A stretch of DNA of 64,000 nucleotides from Lederbergia graminis. GTDB lineage: Bacteria > Bacillota > Bacilli > Bacillales > Bacillaceae_C. The notes below the pieces were generated by a model, which saw only the letters and a list, made by a program, of their open reading frames with translations, made no database searches and was not told the DNA's origin. Position numbers and translations under genes: made by a program. Location of the stretch: NCBI RefSeq assembly GCF_042655485.1, contig NZ_JBHSMC010000027.1:110245-174244 (forward strand), given 5' to 3'. Positions 35,052 to 43,079 of this stretch are shown here, piece by piece (the stretch's first letter is position 1; every line of letters begins with the position of its first letter).

Positions 35052-35609
35052 ATGAGTGAAATTGTAATTCTATCTGGTAGTCCATTTGAAAGTTCGCGAT
35101 CAGATCAAGTACTCCGATACTTAGGGCGCTTATTACAACAAAAGGGCTTTCAAGTTACACATATTTCCGTTCGTGACGTACCACATAATGATTTATTTTT
35201 CGCAAACTTCAATAGCCCAGTAGTAGAAAGAATCGCTAAACAAATCCGTGATTCGAGTGGCATCATCGTCGGTTCTCCAGTTTATAAAGCTGCTTTTTCT
35301 GGAGTATTAAAAACATTGATTGATATTTTACCGCAAGAAATTTTAGAAGGAAAACCAGTTTTACCTTTAATGACTGGTGGCAGCAAGTCCCACTTACTAG
35401 CACTAGAGTTTTCCCTAAAACCGCTATTAGCAACACTAAAAGGCCAAAACTTAAAGGGAATATACCTGACAGATCAGGAAGTGGATAAGGAAAGCTTAGA
35501 ACCTATATTAGACATTGACACATTAGCAAGAACCAAAAAACAACTTGATTATTTTACTGAAATTATCAAAAAACAAAGCAACCCAATCCCGGAACACTAT
35601 ACCATTTAA
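35052..35609 (+). CDS. NADPH-dependent FMN reductase, SsuE type
   Basis: A 185-residue flavodoxin-fold reductase. The start ILSGSPFESSRSD holds the flavin phosphate loop (about 6-17) and IIVGSPVYKAAFSGVLKTLID the second flavin loop (about 72-92). It matches SsuE/MsuE FMN reductases, which supply reduced flavin to two-component monooxygenases. The monooxygenase gene follows 15 bp later, and both lie behind a SAM-I riboswitch, so they form a sulfur-scavenging pair. Confidence 0.92.
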   Translation: MSEIVILSGSPFESSRSDQVLRYLGRLLQQKGFQVTHISVRDVPHNDLFFANFNSPVVERIAKQIRDSSGIIVGSPVYKAAFSGVLKTLIDILPQEILEGKPVLPLMTGGSKSHLLALEFSLKPLLATLKGQNLKGIYLTDQEVDKESLEPILDIDTLARTKKQLDYFTEIIKKQSNPIPEHYTI

Positions 35610-35624
35610 CAAAGGAGAATAATG

Positions 35625-37007
35625 ATGACCAAAAAAAGAATTTATTTAAATGCATTTGAAATGAATTGTGCTGGCCACCAATCACCTGGACTATGGACAC
35701 ATCCAGACGACCGCTCCCATCAATATAAGGATAGTGATTATTGGATTGAACTCGCCAAAATTTTGGAAAAAGGACGTTTTGATGCTGTTTTTCTTGCAGA
35801 TGTACTAGGGACATATGATGTATACAATGGTTCAAGGGATGCGGCCGTTCGCCAAGGAGCACAATCACCAGTCAATGATCCACTGCTTGTCGTTCCACTT
35901 ATGTCATCCGTAACAAAACATCTTGGTTTTGGGGTTACTGCATCGGTTACACATGAACACCCTTATACATTCGCGCGGAGAATGTCGACTCTAGATCACC
36001 TAACAAAAGGACGAGTAGGTTGGAATATCGTTACATCATACTTAAAAAGTGCTGCAGTAAACATGGGATTAGAAGACCAGATTAATCATGATGAACGCTA
36101 TGATATTGCTGCGGAATATTTAGAAGTTTGCTATAAACTTTGGGAGAGCAGCTGGGAAGATGATGCTGTAAAAGTAGATAAAGAGAATCGTATATATACG
36201 GACCCCGATAAAGTCCATGATATTAACCATGAAGGGAAATATTATAAAGTTCCTGGTGCTCATTTATGTGAACCTTCCCCACAAAGAACACCAGTACTTT
36301 TCCAAGCAGGTGCATCAAACAAAGGTAGAGAATTTGCTGTAAAGAATGCTGAACTAGTTTTTATTGGAGCACCGACACTTACTATTGCCAAAGCAACAGT
36401 GAAAAAATTACGAGATGATTCAGTTAAGTATGGTCGAAATCCCGATGAAGTGAAAATATTAACGATGGTCACTCCAGTTGTTGGAAGAACGGAAGAAGAA
36501 GCTCAAGAAAAATATAATGAGTATAAAAAGCATATTAGCTATGAAGGTGCTCTTGCTTTATTTGGAGGTTGGACTGGTGTCGACTTATCTGGTTATGACC
36601 CTTCTACAATTGTAAAGTATGTGGAAAACGACTCTATCCGCTCCGCTCTAGAAAATTATACGAAAGTGGATCCTACACGCCAATGGACTGTTGGGGAAAT
36701 TGCTGAACAGATTGGGATTGGCGGCATGGGAATCAATATGGTTGGAACTCCAGAGCAAATTGCAGATTTAATTGAAGAATGGGTAAATGAAGCTGGTGTA
36801 GATGGATTTAACATTGCATATGCAGTTTCACCAGGAACGTTCAAGGACTTCGCCGAACTTGTTGTACCTGTTTTACAAGCTAGAGGCAGAGTGCCAATTG
36901 GATATGAGGAAACAACATTAAGAGGTAACTTATTTGGTGCTGGCCCACAACTTCCTGATCATCATCCAGGTAAAAGCTACACAAGAAAGGAAAAAATAGT
37001 TTTATAA
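35625..37007 (+). CDS. LLM flavin-dependent monooxygenase, NtaA/SnaA/DszA/DmoA family
   Basis: A 460-residue bacterial-luciferase-like monooxygenase. Of two adjacent ATGs, 35625 is better spaced from AAAGGAG. The start LNAFEMNCAGHQSPGLWTHP and later RRMSTLDHLTKGRVGWNIVT are family hallmarks. It uses FMNH2 from the SsuE-like reductase to cleave a carbon-sulfur or carbon-nitrogen bond. Relatives include dimethyl-sulfide monooxygenase and the YxeK enzyme for succinylated cysteine. Control by SAM supports organosulfur as substrate, but the exact compound is unknown. Confidence 0.9.
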   Translation: MTKKRIYLNAFEMNCAGHQSPGLWTHPDDRSHQYKDSDYWIELAKILEKGRFDAVFLADVLGTYDVYNGSRDAAVRQGAQSPVNDPLLVVPLMSSVTKHLGFGVTASVTHEHPYTFARRMSTLDHLTKGRVGWNIVTSYLKSAAVNMGLEDQINHDERYDIAAEYLEVCYKLWESSWEDDAVKVDKENRIYTDPDKVHDINHEGKYYKVPGAHLCEPSPQRTPVLFQAGASNKGREFAVKNAELVFIGAPTLTIAKATVKKLRDDSVKYGRNPDEVKILTMVTPVVGRTEEEAQEKYNEYKKHISYEGALALFGGWTGVDLSGYDPSTIVKYVENDSIRSALENYTKVDPTRQWTVGEIAEQIGIGGMGINMVGTPEQIADLIEEWVNEAGVDGFNIAYAVSPGTFKDFAELVVPVLQARGRVPIGYEETTLRGNLFGAGPQLPDHHPGKSYTRKEKIVL

Positions 37008-37026
37008 ATGTCCTATGACGATTATT

Positions 37027-37071
37027 TATGAAAAGTAGTCGTGGATACCATCGTCACGACCACTTTTCATA
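37027..37071. terminator. Long inverted repeat after the monooxygenase gene
   Basis: TATGAAAAGTAGTCGTG (37027-37043) pairs with the arm 37055-37071 with one mismatch. There is no clear T run, so it may be a stability hairpin rather than a classical terminator. Confidence 0.5.
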
Positions 37072-37130
37072 GAATAATAGTTGATACTCGTTTAGAGAAG
37101 CTTTATCAAGACGATTTCATTATGTATTCT

Positions 37131-37760
37131 AGTTCAGATTGTCGTGATGACCTTCCTCTCGACCATTTCAACCAGTAACCCAGCTCAAACCCGTCGTGAC
37201 AACCTCCCTCTCAACCAGTTCAACTCATATCCTAGCCCAAACCCGCCTTGATAACCTCCCTCTCGACCAATTCAACCTACAACTTTGCTCAAACCCGTCA
37301 TGATAACCTCTCTCTCAACCAGTTCAACCAGTAACCCAGTTCAAACCCGTCGTGACAACCTCCCTCTCAACCAGTTCAACCAGTAACCTAACTCAAACTC
37401 GTCGTGATGACCTTCCTCTCTACCATTTCAACCTACAACTTTGCTCAAACCCGTCATGATAACCTCTCTCTCGACCAGTTCAACTCATATCCTAGCCCAA
37501 ACCTGCCTTGATAACCTCCCTCTCGACCAGTTCACCAAGTAACCTAGCTCAAAACCGTCGAGACAACCTCCCTCTCAACCTCTTCATCCCGTAACCTTGC
37601 CCAAACCCGTCGTGACAAGCTTCCTCTCGACCGTTTCATCCCGTAACCTAACGCAAATCCGTCGTGATAACCTCCCTCTCGACCAGTTCAACTCATATCC
37701 TTGCCCAAACCCGTCGTATAACAATCTCCCTTTCGACCACTTCTCATAACTATCGCTCAC
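37131..37760. repeat. Intergenic array of twelve 52-bp units
   Basis: The reference point GTCGTGA (or variants GTCATGA, GCCTTGA) falls at 37141, 37193, 37245, 37297, 37349, 37401, 37453, 37505, 37557, 37609, 37661 and 37713, every step exactly 52 bp. Units read roughly CCCGTCGTGACAACC then CCTCTCAACCAG, TTCAACC and TAACC-AGCTCAAA. Units 1 and 6, 3 and 8, and 4 and 7 are closest to each other. The plus strand is pyrimidine-rich. 52 is not a multiple of 3, so this is not a protein repeat. It lies between convergent genes. Confidence 0.9.
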
Positions 37761-37812
37761 ATACCTATCCCTAATTACATCATGCGACCAAGGAAATCGA
37801 ATCTAAATAAAA

Positions 37813-37850
37813 TACCCCGAACATCCAAAGGTTCGGGGTACTCTTATTTT
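37813..37850 (-). terminator. Terminator after the lactonase gene
   Basis: TACCCCGAAC (37813-37822) pairs with GTTCGGGGTA (37831-37840); T-rich tail on the minus strand. Confidence 0.88.
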
Positions 37851-37856
37851 ATCGAC

Positions 37857-38888
37857 TTATAAAAATTTTACACAAACTACTTCTGGCACTTCTACTTCTG
37901 AATCCAGCTTTGTTAACTTCCCTGTTTCTTGATCTCGAGCAAATAATACTAAGTTGCCTGTATGTTGGTTAGAAGCTACTAAAAATGCACCACTTGGATC
38001 AAATACAAAATCGCGTGGCCACTCACCACCAGAAGGAGTATGTTCAATAAACGTTAATTCGCCTGAAGCTTCATCGACTGAAAATACTGCGATACTATTA
38101 TGACCGCGGTTTCCTGTATAAACAAAACGGCCATCCTTTGAAATGTGGATTGCACTTGCATCGTTTGTTTCGTTAAAGTCTTCTGGAATTGCACGGATAT
38201 ATTGCTTTTCTGTAAAAACACCAGTTTCTGCATCATAATCTAACACGACTACTTCAGAGCTTAACTCTGTTAGTAAATAAGCAATTTTTCCATTTGGATG
38301 GAATGTAAGATGGCGCGGGCCACTTCCTGCTTTAACTTTTAACGTGCTAACTTTCTCTAGCTTATCCCCAACTACTTTATATGTAACTACTTCGTCAATA
38401 CCTAAATCAGCAACTACAAAGTACTTTTTATCTGGTGTATAGCCTGTAAAATGCACATGTGATTTTTCTTGGCGTTGATGAGGGCCTGTCCCTTCGTGCT
38501 GCACTTCAAATGCTAAAGGTTGAACTCCTCCATCTTCTTTTGTTTTGTATAAACTAACCGTACCTTTATGATAATTCCCTGTAACTAACGCATCGTCATG
38601 GATCTCCAAATGACATGGCGGTGCACCTTCCTGAAGATCTTCATTGATAAAAGTTAGCTCTCCATCTTTAATGCTATATGCAGCTACTCCACCTAATTTA
38701 TCTTGCTGTGCTACTGAATATAAATATTGTTTATCTTCACTCACTGCTACATATGTTGGACTTCCAACTTTTGCAGCAACTTCTACATTTGTTAGTTTCC
38801 CTGCTTCTACATCTAAAACAAAACGATAAATTCCTTCACTGCTTTGTCTTGTATACGTTCCTGCATAACCTATGTATTTTTCAGCCAC
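37857..38888 (-). CDS. Lactonase family protein, 6-phosphogluconolactonase (YkgB) type
   Basis: A 343-residue seven-bladed propeller enzyme. The GTG at 38888 (VAEKYIGYAGTYT) is chosen because AAAGGAGA lies just upstream; a longer frame to 38987 has no such site. Blade repeats such as HLEIHDDALV, KSHVHFTGYTPD and GPRHLTFHPNGK recur at regular intervals. Bacillus YkgB has this length and hydrolyses 6-phosphogluconolactone in the pentose phosphate pathway. gnd and gntK in the same window fit but are not adjacent. Confidence 0.87.
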   Translation of the reverse strand: MAEKYIGYAGTYTRQSSEGIYRFVLDVEAGKLTNVEVAAKVGSPTYVAVSEDKQYLYSVAQQDKLGGVAAYSIKDGELTFINEDLQEGAPPCHLEIHDDALVTGNYHKGTVSLYKTKEDGGVQPLAFEVQHEGTGPHQRQEKSHVHFTGYTPDKKYFVVADLGIDEVVTYKVVGDKLEKVSTLKVKAGSGPRHLTFHPNGKIAYLLTELSSEVVVLDYDAETGVFTEKQYIRAIPEDFNETNDASAIHISKDGRFVYTGNRGHNSIAVFSVDEASGELTFIEHTPSGGEWPRDFVFDPSGAFLVASNQHTGNLVLFARDQETGKLTKLDSEVEVPEVVCVKFL

Positions 38889-39008
38889 TATCGTTCTCTC
38901 CTTTATTTGTTTGCCCCCATTATAGCATAAGAAAAGCGAAACAATGTCATTACGGTATTCTGAATCAACGTAAAAAGAGAGTGCCATTATATCGACACTC
39001 TGACATTG

Positions 39009-39854
39009 TTATTTTACTGATAATCGCACACGAATTCCCGCAGGATCTTTCGTAATGAAGCTTCCCTGCTCTTCTGCTATATATTCACCAGCAGCTTGCA
39101 AACGATCTTTCACTGCTTGCAACTCATTTTCATCTGGTACTAAGATTGTAAACCATTTTAATCCTGCACTGTTTTCTGCTGGAGCTGGTGCACCTGCACT
39201 TCCCCATGTATTCATTCCAATATGGTGATGATAACGATGTTTTGAAATAAACAGAGCTTGACTTCCATAGTTCAATACTGGTTCAAAACCAAGTAAGTCA
39301 CAATAAAACTGTTTTGTTTTTTGCAATTCATTGACTTGTAAATGTATATGACCAACTAACGTTTGTTCCGGCATTCCTTTCCAGCCTTCTGTCGATGCTT
39401 CCCTTAATATGCTTTCAATATCAAGTGCTACTGTCGTCATATGCACTTGATCACCATCCCACTTCCATTGATCTGTAGGTCTGTCTATATAAATCTCAAT
39501 TCCATTCCCTTCAGGATCCGCAAGATATAGTGCTTCACTCACATGGTGGTCAGATGCACCTTGTAATGGATATTGCGTTTTAATAAAATAGTGAATAATA
39601 TCTGCTAAATCAGAGCGATTTGGTAGCAAAAAAGCAATGTGGTACAATCCAGTAGAACGCGTCCGTTTTTGAATATCACTTGGTTGTTCCAGGGTTAAGA
39701 TTGGAGTTTTACCGTCAGCTGTTAATGTAGCTTCCGTATCTGTTTCTTCAAGTACTTTAAAACCAAGTACATCTATATAAAACTTCATCGTACGTTGTAA
39801 ATTTTCTACTAACAAATTAACACTACTAATAACCGGATGTTGTTTAAGGTTCAT
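39009..39854 (-). CDS. VOC-family dioxygenase, CatE-like
   Basis: A 281-residue protein made of two glyoxalase/VOC modules (about 1-125 and 165-275). Metal-site regions HPVISSVNLLVENL, GLYHIAFLLP, GNGIEIYIDRP and GHIHLQVNEL, HHHIGMNTW match Bacillus CatE (YfiE), a catechol 2,3-dioxygenase induced by quinone stress. GGAGG lies upstream of the ATG. It is divergent from an HxlR-type regulator gene, with a palindromic operator just upstream of its start (39875-39895). Confidence 0.87.
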   Translation of the reverse strand: MNLKQHPVISSVNLLVENLQRTMKFYIDVLGFKVLEETDTEATLTADGKTPILTLEQPSDIQKRTRSTGLYHIAFLLPNRSDLADIIHYFIKTQYPLQGASDHHVSEALYLADPEGNGIEIYIDRPTDQWKWDGDQVHMTTVALDIESILREASTEGWKGMPEQTLVGHIHLQVNELQKTKQFYCDLLGFEPVLNYGSQALFISKHRYHHHIGMNTWGSAGAPAPAENSAGLKWFTILVPDENELQAVKDRLQAAGEYIAEEQGSFITKDPAGIRVRLSVK

Positions 39855-39874
39855 TTATTTTTCCTCCGTCTCTT

Positions 39875-39895
39875 TTACTTACTTTATGTAAGTAA
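39875..39895. promoter_or_regulatory. Candidate HxlR-type operator
   Basis: TTACTTAC-N5-GTAAGTAA is a perfect inverted repeat 20 bp upstream of the catE-like start, in the leader region of that gene. Its position suits repression by the divergently encoded YodB/CatR-like regulator. Confidence 0.6.
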
Positions 39896-39996
39896 CTATA
39901 TATTAAAAATTAGATTTAGTCAAGTAACTTTAGCGCGAAATAAAAGTTGGTAATCAATATCTATCGTGATATAATTAAGTAAGAGAGGTGATTATA

Positions 39997-40335
39997 TTGA
40001 ATACACCAACTATGTGTCCAAGATTTGAAAAGGCAATGAGTATATTAGGACAACGCTGGTCCGGATTAATAATTTATCAATTACTAAATGGACCACAACG
40101 TTTTTGTACAGTGGAAGCCGCAATGCCAATAAGCGCACGCGTTCTATCCGAAAGATTAAAAGACTTGGAACAAGAAGGAATTGTTTTACGCCAAGTATAT
40201 CCTGAGACCCCTGTCCGTATTGAATATTCATTAACGGAAAAAGGCCTAGCACTGGCACCATTAATGAAAGAGATTGAAAAATGGGGACAAGATTGGATTG
40301 AAATAGAGAACGAGAAAGTTACGAATAATGATTAG
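39997..40335 (+). CDS. HxlR/DUF24-family regulator, YodB/CatR-like
   Basis: A 112-residue winged-helix repressor. The TTG at 39997 (MNTPTMCPRFEKAM) is chosen because AGAGAGG lies 8 bases upstream. The conserved redox cysteine of YodB/CatR proteins is the C in the MCP motif near residue 6. SILGQRWSGLIIYQLLNG and ISARVLSERLKDLEQEGIV form the DNA-binding part. In Bacillus such proteins repress catE-type genes until quinones or diamide modify the cysteine. The divergent catE-like gene makes the same circuit likely. Confidence 0.88.
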   Translation: MNTPTMCPRFEKAMSILGQRWSGLIIYQLLNGPQRFCTVEAAMPISARVLSERLKDLEQEGIVLRQVYPETPVRIEYSLTEKGLALAPLMKEIEKWGQDWIEIENEKVTNND

Positions 40336-40337
40336 GT

Positions 40338-40370
40338 CGGTACTTCATTCAGAAGTACCGGCTTCTTTAT
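40338..40370 (+). terminator. Terminator after the HxlR-type gene
   Basis: CGGTACTTC (40338-40346) pairs with GAAGTACCG (40352-40360), then a T-rich tail. Confidence 0.85.
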
Positions 40371-40427
40371 TTTTAGCTAACATTTAAGGTAATATGTAGT
40401 TAATTAATCGTAAAGGGGATTAGCACA

Positions 40428-41654
40428 TTGAAACAGGATATTATTCAACGCTTCACTTCATATGTAAAAGTAAATACACAATCAGACGAGAACTCCGACA
40501 CATGTCCTTCCACAGACGGCCAATGGACGCTTGCAAGAATGCTCGTTGATGAGTTAAAGGCGATTGGCATGGAGGAAGTTACGATCGACGAAAATGCTTA
40601 TGTCATGGCAACACTTCCAGCCAATACTGAAAAGCAAGTTCCTGTTATAGGATTTTTAGCACATGTTGATACGGCAACAGATTTTACTGGTGAAGGTGTT
40701 AACCCACAAATAGTGGAGCAATATGATGGTAAAGAAATTAAGCTAAATGATAATGTCGTTCTTACTCCAAAGGACTTCCCTGCTCTAACAAACTATAAAG
40801 GTCATACGTTAATTACAACTGACGGTACAACGCTTCTAGGTGCCGATAATAAAGCCGGAATTGCGGAAATCATGACGGCAATGGATTATTTAATCAAACA
40901 TCCAGAAATTAAACACGGCAAGATCCGAGTTGCTTTTACGCCAGATGAGGAAATCGGCCGTGGACCACATAAATTTAATGTAGATGAATTCGGTGCCAAC
41001 TACGCATATACAATCGATGGCGGTCCTCTAGGCGAACTACAATATGAAAGTTTTAATGCAGCAGGATTAAAGCTTACTTTTAAGGGAACAAACATCCACC
41101 CTGGTACAGCGAAAGGAAAAATGGTCAATGCAGCTAAGATTGCTATGGAGTTTCATAATTCCCTGCCAGCCGAGGAAGCACCTGAATTAACAGAAGGATA
41201 CGAAGGCTTCTACCACTTACTTTCATTCCATGGTGATGTAGATACAACAAAACTCAACTACATCATTCGTGACTTTGATCGCGATAAGTTTGAAGCAAAA
41301 AAAGAAAATGTGAAAAAAATAGTCGCACACCTGCGCGAGAAATATGGACACGACCGCATCATTATCAATATGAACGATCAATATTACAACATGCGTGAAA
41401 AAATTGAACCTGTGAAAGAAATTATCGAGATTGCTTCTGATGCAATGAAAAGTCTAGATATTACACCAGTAATTGAACCAATTCGCGGTGGTACAGATGG
41501 GTCTCAGCTTTCCTATATGGGGCTCCCTACACCAAATATTTTTACTGGTGGAGAGAACTTCCATGGACCATATGAATTTATTTCAGTTGAGAATATGGAA
41601 AAAGCTGTTCAAGTCATTGTGAAGATTGCAAGCTTATTTGAGGAACGGGCATAA
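40428..41654 (+). CDS. pepT: Peptidase T (tripeptidase)
   Basis: A 408-residue M20-family aminopeptidase. Zinc and catalytic regions in order: FLAHVDTATDF (about 77-87), LLGADNKAGIA (about 138), FTPDEEIGRG (about 176-185), AYTIDGGPLGE and the late HGPYEF histidine. It has full PepT length and releases the N-terminal residue from tripeptides in the cytosol. The start is TTG at 40428, behind AAAGGGGA. It is the only gene of its unit. Confidence 0.95.
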   Translation: MKQDIIQRFTSYVKVNTQSDENSDTCPSTDGQWTLARMLVDELKAIGMEEVTIDENAYVMATLPANTEKQVPVIGFLAHVDTATDFTGEGVNPQIVEQYDGKEIKLNDNVVLTPKDFPALTNYKGHTLITTDGTTLLGADNKAGIAEIMTAMDYLIKHPEIKHGKIRVAFTPDEEIGRGPHKFNVDEFGANYAYTIDGGPLGELQYESFNAAGLKLTFKGTNIHPGTAKGKMVNAAKIAMEFHNSLPAEEAPELTEGYEGFYHLLSFHGDVDTTKLNYIIRDFDRDKFEAKKENVKKIVAHLREKYGHDRIIINMNDQYYNMREKIEPVKEIIEIASDAMKSLDITPVIEPIRGGTDGSQLSYMGLPTPNIFTGGENFHGPYEFISVENMEKAVQVIVKIASLFEERA

Positions 41655-41689
41655 TTGTAAGATAAATTGAATGTAAGTGTACTATACCG

Positions 41690-41850
41690 CTTCGGAAATA
41701 CACTACGCTTTCCGCGGGCGGTTCGGGAGCCTCCTCGGCGCTGAACACGCCTGTGGGGTCTCCCGGCTATCGTACATCCCGCAGTCAACCATGTATCCAA
41801 AAATACACCACAGGGAATGGAAATGTGCTAGGGTAGGTCTATACGATGCA
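41690..41850. repeat. GC-rich intergenic repeat, partial copy
   Basis: It contains CGCTTTCCGCGGGCG (41710-41724), AGCCTCCTCGGCGCTGA and CCTGTGGGGTCTCCCGG, blocks shared with the copy at 54175-54560. It lacks clear terminal repeats. The GC content is far above its surroundings. No gene in it. Confidence 0.7.
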
Positions 41851-41865
41851 TGTATAAGTTAGATT

Positions 41866-42071
41866 TAACTTTTTGGCTCTGTTAAAGTTCATTGTTGTTG
41901 ACAATTTAGTTGATTGTAGCGGATGTACACGAGACTCCTGCGGGAACAGCACGAGCTGAAGATCCACTTGGCAAAGCGGTTTTCTTTGCCAAGTTAGCTG
42001 AGGCCGTGCCCGCGGAAAGCGAGTGTACAGAAGCGAAAATCAACAACAGTGTTTAACAGAGCTAACTTTTT
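41866..42071. mobile_element. MITE-like element with terminal inverted repeats and 9-bp target duplication
   Basis: GCTCTGTTAAA (41876-41886) and TTTAACAGAGC (42052-42062) are perfect 11-bp terminal inverted repeats. TAACTTTTT stands directly outside on both sides (41866-41874 and 42063-42071), a perfect 9-bp direct repeat as left by insertion. The 188-bp interior is GC-rich and has nested inverted repeats: ACGAGACTCCTGCGGGA, GCGGAAAGCGAGTGT, and a hairpin around CTTGGCAAAG/CTTTGCCAAG. There is no open frame, so it would depend on a transposase encoded elsewhere. Confidence 0.75.
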
Positions 42072-42149
42072 AAAGCTTTATTTCCATGGTAGGAGTCTTC
42101 GTGTATTTCCTCCGCTGGTAACTAAAAAATTTTTATTATTCATAAAACG

Positions 42150-42198
42150 ACCGAACTACCTTGTCCTGAGATCAAGTTATAGTTCGGTTTTTGTTTGC
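42150..42198 (+). terminator. Terminator, CCGAACTATC family copy D
   Basis: CCGAACTACCTTG (42151-42163) pairs imperfectly with the arm 42172-42187 ending TAGTTCGG, then TTTTTG. It lies about 500 bp downstream of pepT and 200 bp upstream of the lipoprotein gene, so which gene it serves is unclear. Confidence 0.8.
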
Positions 42199-42387
42199 AA
42201 CCATATTCCTTTGCCCCAACCTCTTTTAGGTCATATTTTAACAACACCCCTAGTAATGTCATCAATCATTCAATATATTTAAATTATGGTACATAATGGT
42301 AATTAGAAGACATATTGTTTTAGTACTACAAAAAAATCTATAATGGCTCATCCACTGACATAAATCACCTTTTATAGGAGGTTCGTT

Positions 42388-42747
42388 ATGTATAAAAAGC
42401 TCATTCCCTTGTTCCTGGTAGCTTGTATTATTTATTCAGGTTGTTCGAACAAAAATAGTAGTCCTGACTGGAAAAATGGATTTGTAGTGTTGAATGATGG
42501 AGCTAAGTACATCGAAACATTGGAATATATTGATAAAGAAGATATAGGTCCCTCCATCGGAAAGGTTACCTTCTATTCTGATAACGAATTTGATGCTGAT
42601 ATAAATGGCAAAACTGTCAGTTCCAATACTTTTACAAAAGGAACAAAGATTTATGAAATTAAGGATGTTAGTAAGAAAGAAGCACTTGCTGTTCAAGTCG
42701 ATGATACATTTGTGAAGATTCAGTATGATGGGATATATGGTGAGTAA
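42388..42747 (+). CDS. Small putative lipoprotein
   Basis: A 119-residue secreted protein with a lipoprotein signal peptide: basic MYKK, a hydrophobic core LIPLFLVACIIY and lipobox YSGC with the lipidated cysteine at about 19. The mature part is short, acidic and beta-rich, with no family I recognise. AGGAGG lies upstream of the ATG. It should sit on the outer face of the membrane. It stands alone. Confidence 0.75.
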   Translation: MYKKLIPLFLVACIIYSGCSNKNSSPDWKNGFVVLNDGAKYIETLEYIDKEDIGPSIGKVTFYSDNEFDADINGKTVSSNTFTKGTKIYEIKDVSKKEALAVQVDDTFVKIQYDGIYGE

Positions 42748-42827
42748 ATCCAATGTATGCTAGGATTCCCCTTGTTATTCACAAGCAAATGAAATCTATT
42801 TCTGTGAAGACACTTTTAAAAAAGTTG

Positions 42828-42856
42828 TTGACTTTCGCTTTTGTCCTTGTCATAAT
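42828..42856 (+). promoter_or_regulatory. Promoter of the uracil permease gene
   Basis: TTGACT (42828-42833), 17 bp, CATAAT (42851-42856), about 220 bp upstream of the gene and just ahead of the attenuator. Confidence 0.7.
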
Positions 42857-42877
42857 ACATATGACAAATGAATCAGA

Positions 42878-43020
42878 TTGCCTTTAAAACAGTCCCGTGA
42901 GGCTGACAAGGTTGCATGCGTAATATTTTTTTGTGCGCATGAATTCTGCATAGAACGGTTATTCTATTATTTTCCGCTCATTTATGCACCTTGCCAGTCA
43001 TTGGGCAAGGTGCTTTTTGC
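42878..43020 (+). ncRNA. PyrR-binding pyrimidine attenuator leader
   Basis: CCTTT-AAAACAGTCCCGTGAGGCTGAC-AAGG (42881-42911) matches the PyrR-binding hairpin: lower stem CCTT/AAGG and the conserved AGTCC-N-G-G/T-GAGGCT loop. About 75 nt later a strong terminator forms, GCACCTTGCC (42986-42995) with GGCAAGGTGC (43004-43013), then TTTTT. With UMP-bound PyrR attached, the terminator forms and the downstream uracil permease gene is off. Confidence 0.9.
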
Positions 43021-43079
43021 TGTACCTTACCAATGGCACAATCTGATCTCAGCCAACAATGATTAGGAGGAGATTTCGG

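Noticed and set aside
37131..37760. Possible CRISPR array
   Set aside because: Units are contiguous 52-bp repeats with no constant repeat plus unique spacer pattern, and there are no cas genes nearby.
41609..41862. Open frames across the GC-rich repeats (about 60 codons)
   Set aside because: They follow the repeat sequence, have no ribosome sites and the encoded peptides match nothing; the GC-rich element explains them.
41876..42062. Small regulatory RNA gene
   Set aside because: The hairpins are explained by a mobile repeat with terminal inverted repeats and target duplication; no promoter or T-run is evident.
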